64,000 nucleotides of DNA from CAWCHZ01 sp963795555 (GTDB lineage Bacteria; Actinomycetota; Thermoleophilia; Solirubrobacterales; Solirubrobacteraceae), in assembly GCA_963795555.1 (NCBI GenBank), contig CAWCHZ010000001.1, positions 186,001 to 250,000 of the forward strand, in the 5' to 3' direction. The translations under genes and the position numbers were made by a program. How positions within the stretch are numbered: the stretch's first letter is position 1; every line of letters begins with the position of its first letter. Positions 42,605-52,641 of this stretch are shown piece after piece. The notes under the pieces were generated by a model that saw only the letters and a list, made by a program, of their open reading frames with translations, was not told the DNA's origin and made no database searches.

Positions 42605-42656
42605 CCAGAGCCCCTCTGGTGTCGCTCGCTGCGCGAGTGATCCCTAAGGGAACGCG
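42605..42656 (+). promoter_or_regulatory. Cluster of small inverted repeats before the HD-GYP gene
   Basis: CCAGAG-CCC-CTCTGG (42605-42619) is perfect. It is followed by TCGCTCGC-TGC-GCGAGTGA (42622-42640, one mismatch) and CCCTAAGGG (42642-42650). This could be a structured leader or stacked operators, and it shares the second palindrome with 34053-34073. Confidence 0.4.
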
Positions 42657-42684
42657 TGAATTCTGCCGATCTGGACCGTTGGAC

Positions 42685-44061
42685 ATGCGCGCCAGGGTCA
42701 TCACGCTCGGTTGGCTGCTCGTGTTCGCGCTAACTGCCGTCGCGGCCGCCGTGGTCTCGCAGCCCGGCCAGTGGCGACCGCTGGGCCTCGTCGTGCTGCT
42801 CGTGCTGGTGGCGATCGGCGGCGGGCTCGCCGAGGTGCAGACCCGCTCGATGCGCGTCTCCGGCGAGCTGCTTGCGATCGTGCTGGCGATGGCGCTGCTC
42901 GGCCCCGCTCCCGCGGCCGCGATCGGCGTCACCGCCGTGCTGGTGGACTCGATCCGCAGTCGTCCGCCGATCGTCAACATGGTCTCCAACTTCGCTGCCT
43001 TCGCGGCCTACCCGCTCGTCGGCGGCCTGATCGTCCAGTGGGTCACCCGCCAGACCGCCACCGGCCGCGGCAACGTCGCGTTCCTGCTGGTCGTGCTCAG
43101 CGCGTTCGTCATCGCGATCTCGCTGAACTTCCTCATGATCGCCATCAACATCCGCTTCTGCCGCGGCATCCCAATCCTTCGCCAGGTCCGCACGGTCTTC
43201 CTGCCTGTGCTGCCCTCGGAGATCGCAACGGCGCTGCTGGCGATGGCGACGACCTTCCTCTACCTCAAGGTTGGCCTGGCAGCGCTGGTGCTGGCGTCGG
43301 TCGTGCTGTTCACGTTCCAGTACCTGGTGCGCGAGCTGCTGCGCTCGCAGGAGCGCGCGGAGGAGCTGGTGCACCGCACCGAGCAGCTGGCCTCGCTGCA
43401 GGTCGGGGTGCTGACGGCGATGCTCCAGACGCTCTCGCTGCGCGACCGCATGACGGCACGGCATTCGGCGGCCGTCGCCCGCTATGCGCGCGAGATCGCC
43501 GAGGCGGCGGGCTGCTCCACCGAGGAGCAGGACCTCGTCCACACCGCGGCGCTGCTGCACGACATCGGCAAGTTCATCTTCCCGGACTCGCTGCTGTTCG
43601 CGAGCACCAAGCTGTCGGCCGAGGAGTGGGAGATCGTCAAGCGCCACCCGGGCCAGGGCGCGCACGTGGTGCGCCGCGTCGACGGCTACGGGCCGGTCGC
43701 GGACATCATCCTCAGCCACCACGAGCGCGTCGATGGCACCGGCTATCCGGCCGGCCTGAGTGGCGAGGAGATCCCGCTCGGCTCGCGCATCATCTCGGTC
43801 GCCGACACCTATGACGTGATGACCGCACGCGACTCCTATCGCCAGCCGGTCGGCTCGAGCGACGCGATCAAGGAGCTGCGGCGCGTGGCGGGCGCTCAGC
43901 TCGACGGTCGCCTGGTCGAGCTCTTCATCGGCGTGCTCGAGCGCAAGGGCGTGCGCTTCCGGCACGCCGACGACGCCGACTTCGAGGCCGAGCTGGCCTT
44001 CGAGCACCGCGTTCGCGCCTTCACGCGCGGCTCGCCGCACGACGCGCTCGTGCGGCGCTGA
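42685..44061 (+). CDS. Membrane HD-GYP domain phosphodiesterase
   Basis: 458 residues from ATG 42685. The N-terminal half has about eight membrane helices resembling a 7TM/MASE-type sensor (TLGWLLVFALTAVAAAVV, ELLAIVLAMALLGPAPAA and others). A coiled linker (LRSQERAEELVHRTEQLASL) precedes a full HD-GYP domain: RHSAAVARYAREIAE, LLHDIGKFIFPDSLL, HPGQGAHVVRR, LSHHERVDGTGYPAGLSGEE and SVADTYDVMTA. This fold hydrolyses c-di-GMP, or in some proteins cGAMP. An in-frame upstream extension is possible but lacks similarity. It is divergent from the MFS gene. Confidence 0.92.
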   Translation: MRARVITLGWLLVFALTAVAAAVVSQPGQWRPLGLVVLLVLVAIGGGLAEVQTRSMRVSGELLAIVLAMALLGPAPAAAIGVTAVLVDSIRSRPPIVNMVSNFAAFAAYPLVGGLIVQWVTRQTATGRGNVAFLLVVLSAFVIAISLNFLMIAINIRFCRGIPILRQVRTVFLPVLPSEIATALLAMATTFLYLKVGLAALVLASVVLFTFQYLVRELLRSQERAEELVHRTEQLASLQVGVLTAMLQTLSLRDRMTARHSAAVARYAREIAEAAGCSTEEQDLVHTAALLHDIGKFIFPDSLLFASTKLSAEEWEIVKRHPGQGAHVVRRVDGYGPVADIILSHHERVDGTGYPAGLSGEEIPLGSRIISVADTYDVMTARDSYRQPVGSSDAIKELRRVAGAQLDGRLVELFIGVLERKGVRFRHADDADFEAELAFEHRVRAFTRGSPHDALVRR

Positions 44062-44215
44062 GGATCAGCAGCCCCGCGCTGCCTGAGGGTGGCCGCCGGC
44101 TCGCCCGTGCATAGCCACCCCCTGCCCGCCTACGTAGATTTCCGGAATCGCTGCGTAGGTCTCCGCTGACCGCGCTGCAACTTCGCGTTCAAAGCTCAAA
44201 CATCCGGCTACGTCC
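44062..44215. other. Non-coding stretch upstream of candidate RNA
   Basis: 154 bp after the HD-GYP stop, lower in GC than neighbours, with paired CTACGTAG-like and GCGTAGGTC segments. No gene, rRNA or tRNA is seen. Confidence 0.4.
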
Positions 44216-44245
44216 TTGACAAAGGCTCAAGGCCACCGCTACCTT
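44216..44245 (+). promoter_or_regulatory. Promoter of candidate small RNA
   Basis: A consensus TTGACA (44216-44221), 18-base spacer and TACCTT (44240-44245), with no open reading frame of note downstream on this strand. Confidence 0.6.
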
Positions 44246-44251
44246 CCAGCT

Positions 44252-44475
44252 GTCTGAACGGGAAGCTCAGGCGCTGGAACGGGAAAGCCAGATGGGTTGG
44301 TCGGGAAGCCGCCCGGTGGCATCCGCGCAAGGACATGCGAGCCGAAGCAATTCGGGGAGCTGTCGCGAACGGGAATTGAACGGGAAAGGGCCGCCCCATG
44401 AACTTCAAGAACTAGCTTTGGGCCAAATTTGAGCTTGGTTGTACGGTCAGGGCGCCCTTCGGGCGCCCTTTCTGC
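44252..44475 (+). ncRNA. Candidate structured small RNA, about 220 nt
   Basis: Bounded by a promoter and a strong terminator. The core motif CGGGAA occurs five times: ACGGGAA at 44258-44264, 44279-44285, 44369-44375 and 44380-44386, and TCGGGAA at 44301-44307. The first two sit in hairpin loops (stem CTGA/TCAG at 44254-44270; CTGG/CCAG at 44274-44291). A further hairpin CCGAA-GCAA-TTCGG (44342-44355) has a GNRA tetraloop. A tiny ORF (MNFKN) is near the 3' end. It matches no RNA class I recognise (not tmRNA, RNase P, SRP, 6S or a known riboswitch). Repeated exposed GGGAA loops suggest protein or anti-Shine-Dalgarno titration, which is speculation. Confidence 0.5.
44449..44475 (+). terminator. 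Intrinsic terminator
   Basis: AGGGCGCCC (44449-44457), loop TTC, GGGCGCCCT (44461-44469), followed by TTTCTG. It is a perfect 9-bp GC stem at the end of the candidate RNA. Confidence 0.75.
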
Positions 44476-44536
44476 CTACAGGGCGCCCTCTGCGCCCGAC
44501 GGCCCCGTTCTGCGCCCGAGCAGGGCGCTGCGCCGC

Positions 44537-46171
44537 TCAGCCGGAGACCGACGGGAATGCGCTCGATCCGCTTGCCGAGCGAGGCGGGCTCGAGGGCCTG
44601 GTGCTGGCGTCGCCGCCGGGCTGGCTGGAGGATGCGCTGACCTGACCTGGCGCTGCTGTGCCGGTCACGGCGCTGCCGCTCGCAGCGCCGTCGGCCGCTC
44701 CCGACTGCGCGGCGGCTTTGTTGCTCGCGTCGCCGACGTTGCCCGATCCGCTGACGGCGGCACCGGATGCCCCGGTAGGGCTGACCTGACTGGCGCTGGA
44801 GCCGGGGCCGGCGTTCGGATAGCCACTGGACTGAGCGCCCATCGCTCCCGCCGGCTGGGAGGCCATCGTCGATGGCTGCTGAACGCCCGCGCCGATCGCC
44901 GCGGTGGGCGCATCCGCCGGAGCGCCGGGCTGCCCCCCGGTGGTCGCCGCAGCTCCGGGCAGGCCCGACGTCGGCGCACCCTGCGCCACAGCGGCGTCCG
45001 CCCGCTTGGGGGCAGCGGCTGTCGGCGCGGCGGCGGCGCTGGACGCGGTGGACGGCTGGCGGATGCTGGTGGCGAGCTGCTGGTGCACGGCGACCGCGCT
45101 GCCGGCGGTCACGACGGCGGCGCAGACCACCGCGGCGACCTTGGCGGCGGTCGCGGTGGCGCCCGCGGCGATCACGCTGGTGCTGGCGATCGCCCCTGTG
45201 CCGGCGACCGCGCCGGCGCCGGCGACCGCGCTGCCGGTTACAGCGCCGGCGCCCGCGACCGTGCCGGCCCCCGCGACCGCCCCGGTGCCGGCGACCGCCC
45301 CGGTGCCGGCGACCGCGCTGCCACCGGCGGTTGCGCTGCCACCGCTCGAGGCGCCCAGGCCGCAGAGCTTGGCCAGCAGTGCCAGCGGGCCGGCCGAGAT
45401 CGGGGTCAGCGCGGCAAGCGAGCGGCGGACGCTGCGCAGCCCTGCGCGGTACTGGCGGCAGGACTGGCAATCGCGCAGATGTCGGCGCGCGCGGGCCGGC
45501 GTGCGCACGCCGCTATCGAAGGCCAGCGCCAGCTCACTGCGGATCTCGCGACAGGCGACATCGCGAGCCTCGGTCGCCTCCACGAGGCCGCTGCGGGCGC
45601 GCACGAGCAGCGACTTGATCGCCGGCACCGAGGTGTCGAGTGCGCTGGCGAGATGCTGATAGGAGAGGCCCTTGAGCTCGCGCATCAGCAGCGCCGAGCG
45701 CTGCTGATCGGGCAGGCGAGCGATGTCCTCGACCAAGCAGCGGATCTGCTCACGCCGCTGAGCCTCGCTAGGGGGGTCAGCCAGCGGTGAGACGCAGCCG
45801 TCGAGCGCGGGGCCGCCGGCCGGAGCGGGCGGACGACGCAGCTGGTCCAGGCAGCGATTGTGTGCCACGCGGTAGAGCCATGCGCGCAGCGCGATCGGCT
45901 GATCGCTCGCGCGCAGCCCGGCGTAGGCGCGCATCAGGATGTCCTGCAGCGCATCCTCGGCATCGTGCGCGCAGCCCCCGAGCATCTGGCGCGCATAGGC
46001 GAGCAGCCGTTGGCGGTAGCGGTCGTGGATGACCCGGAACGCCTCGTTGTCACCGGCTCTGAACAGCGCAACGAGCTGCTCGTCGGAGCGCAGGCGCAGC
46101 AGGCGGGCGGAGGCGGGCGTCCGTGCGCTGCGCTGCAGGCGGGCCGGGACTGGGAGAGCGGAGGCTTCCAC
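44537..46171 (-). CDS. ECF-type sigma factor fused to zinc finger, membrane segment and long disordered tail
   Basis: 544 residues. Sigma region 2 spans about 30-100 (EQLVALFRAGDNEAFRVIHD, then DAEDALQDILMRAYAGLR). Region 4 spans about 145-200 (LPDQQRSALLMRELKGLSYQ to IKSLLVRARSGLVEATE). A zf-HC2-type anti-sigma zinc finger follows (ARRHLRDCQSCRQYRAGLR). Then come an Ala/Gly/Val stretch of hexapeptide-like repeats (GAVAGTGAVAGAG), a transmembrane helix (AKVAAVVCAAVVTAGSAVAV) and about 190 residues rich in Ser, Ala, Gly and Pro. Sigma and anti-sigma modules in one membrane-tethered chain imply release by proteolysis or signalling through the outer tail (inference). Confidence 0.85.
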   Translation of the reverse strand: MEASALPVPARLQRSARTPASARLLRLRSDEQLVALFRAGDNEAFRVIHDRYRQRLLAYARQMLGGCAHDAEDALQDILMRAYAGLRASDQPIALRAWLYRVAHNRCLDQLRRPPAPAGGPALDGCVSPLADPPSEAQRREQIRCLVEDIARLPDQQRSALLMRELKGLSYQHLASALDTSVPAIKSLLVRARSGLVEATEARDVACREIRSELALAFDSGVRTPARARRHLRDCQSCRQYRAGLRSVRRSLAALTPISAGPLALLAKLCGLGASSGGSATAGGSAVAGTGAVAGTGAVAGAGTVAGAGAVTGSAVAGAGAVAGTGAIASTSVIAAGATATAAKVAAVVCAAVVTAGSAVAVHQQLATSIRQPSTASSAAAAPTAAAPKRADAAVAQGAPTSGLPGAAATTGGQPGAPADAPTAAIGAGVQQPSTMASQPAGAMGAQSSGYPNAGPGSSASQVSPTGASGAAVSGSGNVGDASNKAAAQSGAADGAASGSAVTGTAAPGQVSASSSQPGGDASTRPSSPPRSASGSSAFPSVSG

Positions 46172-46284
46172 GGCGGGGGCAGGTAGGACTCTAACCGCTG
46201 ATCAGGCAGGGCTGAAGGCCGGCAGGGCGCTTTTATGGGGGCGGTTGGCGCCGAGGGCGGGGTTTGCTACGCTCGCCGGCGGCG

Positions 46285-46300
46285 ATTAGGGTCACCTAAT
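46285..46300. promoter_or_regulatory. DtxR/MntR-like operator before the ZIP transporter
   Basis: The perfect inverted repeat ATTAGG-GTCA-CCTAAT resembles the TTAGG...CCTAA half-sites of DtxR/IdeR/MntR boxes. It lies 27 bases upstream of the ZIP ATG, about where transcription would start. Confidence 0.6.
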
Positions 46301-46326
46301 GGCAGGGACGCTCTCGCGGCTTCGGT

Positions 46327-47176
46327 ATGTCATTCGCCCAAACAATCGGCCTCGGCGCACTGGCAGGCGCGGCGATCTTCCTGAGCTTGCCGCTCGGACG
46401 GCTGCGGCTGCTCGACACGCGCATGCGCGTCGGGCTGGCGATGTTCTCGGTGGGGATCCTCGTCTTCCTGCTGGTCGACGTACTCGCGAACGGGCTGACG
46501 ATCGTCCATGGCGCCGTCGACAGCTATCGCCACCACCATGGCAGTCTGGGCCACGCGATCGCGCTGACGGCGCTGCTGCTGGGCGGCTTCACGCTCGGCA
46601 GCGCGGGGCTCGGCGTGCTCGAGCTACGGCTGCGCCCGCGCAGCCCGGTTTCGCCCCCGATTGGCGGCGGGACGGTCGGCACGTTCGCCGAGGACCATGC
46701 CGACCGCCTGCTCAACGAGGCGGCCGTCACCCGCCGGCTGGCGCTGCGCACCGGCCTGATCATCGCCGCGGCGATCGGCATCCACAACCTCGCCGAGGGA
46801 CTCGCGATCGGAGTCTCGGCACGGGCGGGCCAGGTCAGCCTTGCGACCGTGCTGATCATCGGCTTTGCGCTGCACAACTCCACCGAGGGCTTTGGCATCG
46901 TCGGTCCGCTCGGGCCGGTGCGCCCGAGCTGGCGCTGGATCGGCCTGGCGGGCCTCATCGGCGGTGGGCCGACATTCATCGGCGCGATGATCGGCTACGG
47001 CGTCACCAGCCACCCGCTGGAGCTGTTGTTCTATGCGGTCGCCGGCGGGGCGATCCTCTATGTGATCGGCGAGATCTGGCTGGCGATGCGCCGCTACGGG
47101 CACAGTGAGCTGGCGATGATCCTGCTCGCGCTCGGCTTCTTCGCCGGCGTCCTCACCGACCTCGTCGTCAGCCTCG

Positions 47177-47187
<11 letters not shown>
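46327..47187 (+). CDS. ZIP-family metal permease
   Basis: 286 residues with eight predicted helices. The metal-binding helices carry IGIHNLAEGLAIGVS (HNxxEG, TM4) and GFALHNSTEGFGIV (TM5), diagnostic of ZIP transporters. A loop between TM3 and TM4 is short and lacks a long His cluster, with a small HADRLLNEAA segment instead. It imports divalent metal, most likely zinc, manganese or iron. A DtxR/MntR-like inverted repeat at 46285-46300 predicts metal-dependent repression, favouring Mn or Fe. The 3' end overlaps the GH15 gene by 11 bases. Confidence 0.92.
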
Positions 47188-49090
<1,903 letters not shown>

Positions 49091-49159
49091 AGCGGGCAGT
49101 CGCGGCACCCGCCATGCGTCGTGGCACCGTGTCCCGCGTCGCGTCGCCCGCGCGATCCG

Positions 49160-49165
49160 TAGGCT
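49160..49165 (+). promoter_or_regulatory. -10 element for leaderless rubredoxin transcript
   Basis: TAGGCT ends 7 bases before the rubredoxin ATG. Confidence 0.5.
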
Positions 49166-49172
49166 GTCGGGC

Positions 49173-49355
49173 ATGGCAACGACGACGACGCGCCGCTGGA
49201 TCTGTGAGTCCTGCGGCTTCATCTACGACCCCCAGGAAGGCGATCCCGACGGCGGCATCGCCGCCGGGACGGCGTTCGAGGACATCCCCGACGGCTGGTA
49301 CTGCCCGGTCTGCGGCGCCCGCAAGGAGGACTTCGTCCCCTACGACGAGGAGTGA
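49173..49355 (+). CDS. Rubredoxin
   Basis: 60 residues with a single Fe(SCys)4 site formed by WICESCGFIYD and WYCPVCGARKEDF, and the standard EGDPDGGIAAGTAFEDIPDG spacer. It is a small one-electron carrier, often serving alkane hydroxylases or oxidative-stress reductases; no such partner is adjacent. A TAGGCT box 7 bases before the ATG suggests a leaderless mRNA. The stop region is duplicated 51 bp downstream. Confidence 0.96.
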   Translation: MATTTTRRWICESCGFIYDPQEGDPDGGIAAGTAFEDIPDGWYCPVCGARKEDFVPYDEE

Positions 49356-49421
49356 CCGCCGCGGCGGGTGGGCGCGGCGGCGGGTGACCGCTACGGAGCG
49401 GAGTGACCGCGGCGGCGGGTG
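49349..49421. repeat. 22-bp repeat copying the rubredoxin stop region
   Basis: The 22-bp segments at 49349-49370 (containing the rubredoxin GAG-TGA end) and 49400-49421 begin GGAGTGACCGC and differ at one base. Confidence 0.8.
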
Positions 49422-50176
49422 CGGTGACGCGGGGCGGCGTCGCCCGGTGATCGGCGTCCTGACTGCGCCGGCGCCGTCAGCCAGCGATCCAACGGCAGGG
49501 TCGCGGCGGCGGCCGCGAGCAGCTGGACGTCGCCGCGGCTGATCGGCGGCAGGCCGACGACCTCCACCAGGCCCAGCCGGGCGATCGTCGCGCGATTGGA
49601 GCGCGCGACCTCGTCGGGCTGATCGGGCCACGGCGTCAGCACGACGCCCGCGACCGTCAGGCCGACCAGCCGCGCGGCCTCGATCGTCAGCAGCGTCGGC
49701 GAGATCGTGCCGACGCCCGGGCGCGCGGCGATGATCAGCGGCAGGCCCAGCTCGACCGCGAGGTCCCTGACCGTGTGATCGGCGGTGAGCGGCGCGAGCA
49801 GCCCGCCGACCCCCTCCACCACGAGCACTTCGGCGTCGCCGGCAGCGGCGCGCGCGTCGTCGAGCAGATCGAGGAGATCGAAGCTTGCACCGGCGAGCTG
49901 CGCGGCGAGATGGGGGGAGACGGCCGGGCCGAAGCGCCGCGGCGCGACGCGCTGCACCGGCTGCGCGGCCGCCGCGGCCAGCAGCTCGTGGTCGGGCGGC
50001 CAGTCCGGGTCGATCGGCTCGTCGAGCCCCGTGACGACCGGCTTGTAGGCAGCGACGCGGCGCCCGCGGATGCGCAGCGCGGCGATGATCGCCGCCGCCA
50101 CGATCGTCTTGCCCACGCCGGTGTCGGTTGCGGTGACCAGACAGCCTCGCGCGCCGGGCTTGCCGGGCGCGCTCAC
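49391..50176 (-). CDS. bioD: Dethiobiotin synthetase
   Basis: 261 residues. The P-loop is TDTGVGKTIVAAAI near residues 17-30. The substrate region is YKPVVTGLDE, and VVEGVGGLLAPL and ISPTLLTIEAARLVGL follow. It closes the ureido ring of dethiobiotin from DAPA, CO2 and ATP. The ATG overlaps the bioF stop by 4 bases. The Arg-rich C-terminal tail (APRHRTRRRGHS) lies close to the duplicated segment. It is the last gene of a bioB-bioF-bioD operon. Confidence 0.95.
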   Translation of the reverse strand: MSAPGKPGARGCLVTATDTGVGKTIVAAAIIAALRIRGRRVAAYKPVVTGLDEPIDPDWPPDHELLAAAAAQPVQRVAPRRFGPAVSPHLAAQLAGASFDLLDLLDDARAAAGDAEVLVVEGVGGLLAPLTADHTVRDLAVELGLPLIIAARPGVGTISPTLLTIEAARLVGLTVAGVVLTPWPDQPDEVARSNRATIARLGLVEVVGLPPISRGDVQLLAAAAATLPLDRWLTAPAQSGRRSPGDAAPRHRTRRRGHSAP

Positions 50177-51474
50177 GCCGCCTTGCGCACCGGTCCGGCG
50201 ATACGCTCGCCGCGCCCGGCCCGCTCGCCGCGCCCGGCCTGCTCGCCGTCGAACAGCTGGGGCTCCCGTCGCGCGGGAGCGGCGGCGACGCCGGCGGCCG
50301 TCTCGGCGGCGGGATGCCAGCCGGCCCGCAGGCAGGCGCGCGCCAGGACGCCGGCCGCGTCGCGCAGCTCCGAGCGCGAGTGCGAGGCCATCACCGCCAG
50401 ACGCAACCGCGAGGTGCCCGCCGGCACGGTGGGCGGCCTGATCGCCTGGGCGAAGACGCCGTCGTCGAGCGCTCGCTCGCAGATCGCCACCGAGAGCGCT
50501 GCGTCGCCGATCACGAGCGGAACGATCTGGGTGCCGGCCGGCGGCACGTCGAGGCCGTGGCGCGTGAGCTCGGCGCGCAGCGTCTGGGCGTTGGCATGCA
50601 GGCGCTCGACCCGCCGCGGTTGCTCGACGAGGATCTCCAGCGCCGCCAGCGCGCCCGCGACCGCGGGCGGTGGCAGCGCGGTCGAGAAGATCAACGAGCG
50701 CGCGCTGTTGATCAGCAGGCGCGACAGCTGCGCTGCGCAGGAGACGAAGGCGCCGTAGGAGCCCAACGCCTTGCCCAGCGTGCCGACGACGACGTCCACC
50801 TCGCCGTCGAGGCCCGCATGCGCGACGGTGCCGCGTCCGCCCGGGCCCAGCGTGCCGGTTCCGTGCGCGTCGTCGACCATCACGCGCACGTCGTGGCGGC
50901 GGGCGAGCGTGACGATCTCCTGCAGCGGCGCGATGTCGCCGTCCATCGAGAAGACCCCGTCGGTGACGATCAGCGCGCCCCGTCCCTCCGCCTCGCGCAG
51001 GCCCCAGGCCAGGTGCTCGACGTCGCCGTGGCGGTAGATGAACGTCTCGGCCCGGGCCAGGCGGCAGCCGTCGATGATCGAGGCGTGATTGAGCTCGTCG
51101 GAGAAGACGACGTCGTTAGCGCGCGCGAGCGCGGCGATCACCCCGCAGTTGGCCAGATAGCCGGAGCCGAACAGCAGCGTCGTCTCGCTGCCCTTGAACT
51201 CCGACAGCCGCTCCTCCAGGCGCCGGTGGACGGTCATGTTGCCGGAGACCAATCGCGATGCCCCGGCGCCGACCCCCCAGCGCATCGCGGCGTCGGCGGC
51301 GGCTTCGCGTACGCGTGGATGGTCCGCGAGGCCGAGATAGTTGTTGGAGCACAGCAGCAGCACCGGCTGACCATCGACGATCACGCGCGGTCCCTGCGGT
51401 CCGCTGATCTGGCGCATCCGGCGATACAGGCCGGCCTGCTTGAGATCCTCCAGGCGCTGCTCGACGTCGATCAT
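50173..51474 (-). CDS. bioF: 8-amino-7-oxononanoate synthase
   Basis: A 433-residue PLP-dependent alpha-oxoamine synthase: LLCSNNYLGLADHPRV, GVGAGASRLVSGNMTVHRRL, FSDELNHASIIDGCRLAR, VDDAHGTGTLGPGGRG and the PLP-lysine segment VVGTLGKALGSYGAFVS. It condenses pimeloyl-thioester with alanine in biotin synthesis. Four-base overlaps with bioB and bioD show translational coupling. The C-terminus carries a short duplication (EQAGRGERAGRGER) near the stop. bioA is not seen in the window. Confidence 0.95.
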   Translation of the reverse strand: MIDVEQRLEDLKQAGLYRRMRQISGPQGPRVIVDGQPVLLLCSNNYLGLADHPRVREAAADAAMRWGVGAGASRLVSGNMTVHRRLEERLSEFKGSETTLLFGSGYLANCGVIAALARANDVVFSDELNHASIIDGCRLARAETFIYRHGDVEHLAWGLREAEGRGALIVTDGVFSMDGDIAPLQEIVTLARRHDVRVMVDDAHGTGTLGPGGRGTVAHAGLDGEVDVVVGTLGKALGSYGAFVSCAAQLSRLLINSARSLIFSTALPPPAVAGALAALEILVEQPRRVERLHANAQTLRAELTRHGLDVPPAGTQIVPLVIGDAALSVAICERALDDGVFAQAIRPPTVPAGTSRLRLAVMASHSRSELRDAAGVLARACLRAGWHPAAETAAGVAAAPARREPQLFDGEQAGRGERAGRGERIAGPVRKAA

Positions 51475-52601
51475 CGGCGCTTCGGACGCAGCCGCAGCTG
51501 CGTCGCGGGATTCCAGAGGTGAACCTCGAGCTGCTCGCGGGTGCTCGAGCGCGCCCCCAGTCCCTGCGGGTCGGCGTTCTGGCCGTCGTCGCAGGGGGGT
51601 GTCGCGCCCTCGAACCAGCCGCTGCGGTTGTCGGGGCGCGGGTTGGCGCCGTTGTCGGGCTGGCGAGCGATGTTCAGCTCGAGCTCCTCGAACATGCGCC
51701 GGTCATCCGCCGGCGTATTGCCAAGCGTCGTGAGGAAGTTGCCCATCATCACGCCGTTGAGGCCGGCCTTGATCGCGAGCTGCTGGAGCTCGCCGAGGTT
51801 CTCCGTGCGGCCACCGCAGAGCCGGAAGAGCGCGTCGGGCAGGATCAGCCGGAAGATCGCGATCCACTTGACCGCCTCCCAGGGATCCATCAGCTCGCGC
51901 TCGCCGAACTTGGTGCCGGGCCGCGGGTTCAGCAAATTGATCGGCACGCTCGTCGGGTCGATGGCGGCGAGCTCGAATGCCATCTCGACGCGCTGCTCGC
52001 GGCTTTCGCCAAGGTTGAGGATGCCGCCAACGCAGGTTTCCAGGCCCGCCTCGCGGATCGCGTCGATCGTGCGCACGCGCCCTTCGTAGCGGACGGTCGT
52101 CGAGACCTCCGGGTAGTGCGAGCGCGCCGTCTCGACGTTGTGGTGCACGCGCTGGATGCCCGCCTGGCGCAGCATCCGCGCGCGCTCGGCGGAGAGATGG
52201 CCGACCGAGGCGCAGCGCTTGAGGTTGGTGTGCTCGGCGACCAGACGGGCGCCGGCGAGGATCTTCTCGAAGTCGCGCCGCGACAGTCCCTGACCCTGCG
52301 TGACCATGCAGAAGCGGTGCGCGCCGGCCGCCTCGGCGGCCTTCGCGTGCTCGAGGATCTGCTCGGGCTCCATCATCGCGTGCATCGGCGTCGGGGCCTC
52401 CGCGAAGCGCGACTGCGCGCAGAAGCCGCAATCCTCCGCACAACCGCCCGACTTGGCGTTGACGAGCGAGCAGAGGTCGGTGGAGTCGCCGAAGCGATCG
52501 CGACGTACCCGCCAGGCACGCTCGACGAGCGCCTCGATCTCGGCGTGATCCTCGATCTCGCCGAGCTGGCGTGCTTCAGCAGGAGTGATCAGCGGAGGCA
52601 T
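51471..52601 (-). CDS. bioB: Biotin synthase
   Basis: A 376-residue radical SAM enzyme that inserts sulfur into dethiobiotin. The 4Fe-4S site is GGCAEDCGFCAQS (CxxxCxxC). Further motifs are CMVTQGQGLSRRDFEKI, HHNVETARSHYPEV, NLGESREQRVEMAFEL, PINLLNPRPGTKFGE and LCGGRTENLGELQQL at the auxiliary-cluster end. It is longer than E. coli BioB owing to a C-terminal extension (from PDNGANPRPDNRSGW). ATG 52601 has TAGCCT 6 bases upstream. It is the first gene of the bio operon, and a biotinyl carrier protein gene lies just upstream. Confidence 0.96.
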   Translation of the reverse strand: MPPLITPAEARQLGEIEDHAEIEALVERAWRVRRDRFGDSTDLCSLVNAKSGGCAEDCGFCAQSRFAEAPTPMHAMMEPEQILEHAKAAEAAGAHRFCMVTQGQGLSRRDFEKILAGARLVAEHTNLKRCASVGHLSAERARMLRQAGIQRVHHNVETARSHYPEVSTTVRYEGRVRTIDAIREAGLETCVGGILNLGESREQRVEMAFELAAIDPTSVPINLLNPRPGTKFGERELMDPWEAVKWIAIFRLILPDALFRLCGGRTENLGELQQLAIKAGLNGVMMGNFLTTLGNTPADDRRMFEELELNIARQPDNGANPRPDNRSGWFEGATPPCDDGQNADPQGLGARSSTREQLEVHLWNPATQLRLRPKRR

Positions 52602-52607
52602 CGATGC

Positions 52608-52613
52608 AGGCTA
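52608..52613 (-). promoter_or_regulatory. -10 element for leaderless bioB transcript
   Basis: TAGCCT on the minus strand ends 6 bases before the bioB ATG. Confidence 0.5.
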
Positions 52614-52641
52614 TCGAGACCTTAGGAGCGAGGGCGGACGG

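Noticed and set aside
44301..44330. A GGGAAGCC...GGTGGCATCC segment resembling the cobalamin riboswitch core
   Set aside because: The CCGCCACTGT junction and the B12 box are missing and no gene follows on that strand.
44399..44416. Tiny ORF encoding MNFKN in the candidate RNA
   Set aside because: Five codons with no Shine-Dalgarno at useful distance; a tmRNA tag was considered but there is no tRNA-like part or CCA end.
49100..49160. Possible additional gene between the GH15 and rubredoxin genes
   Set aside because: The 80-bp gap holds only a promoter-like box; no start codon with coding character.
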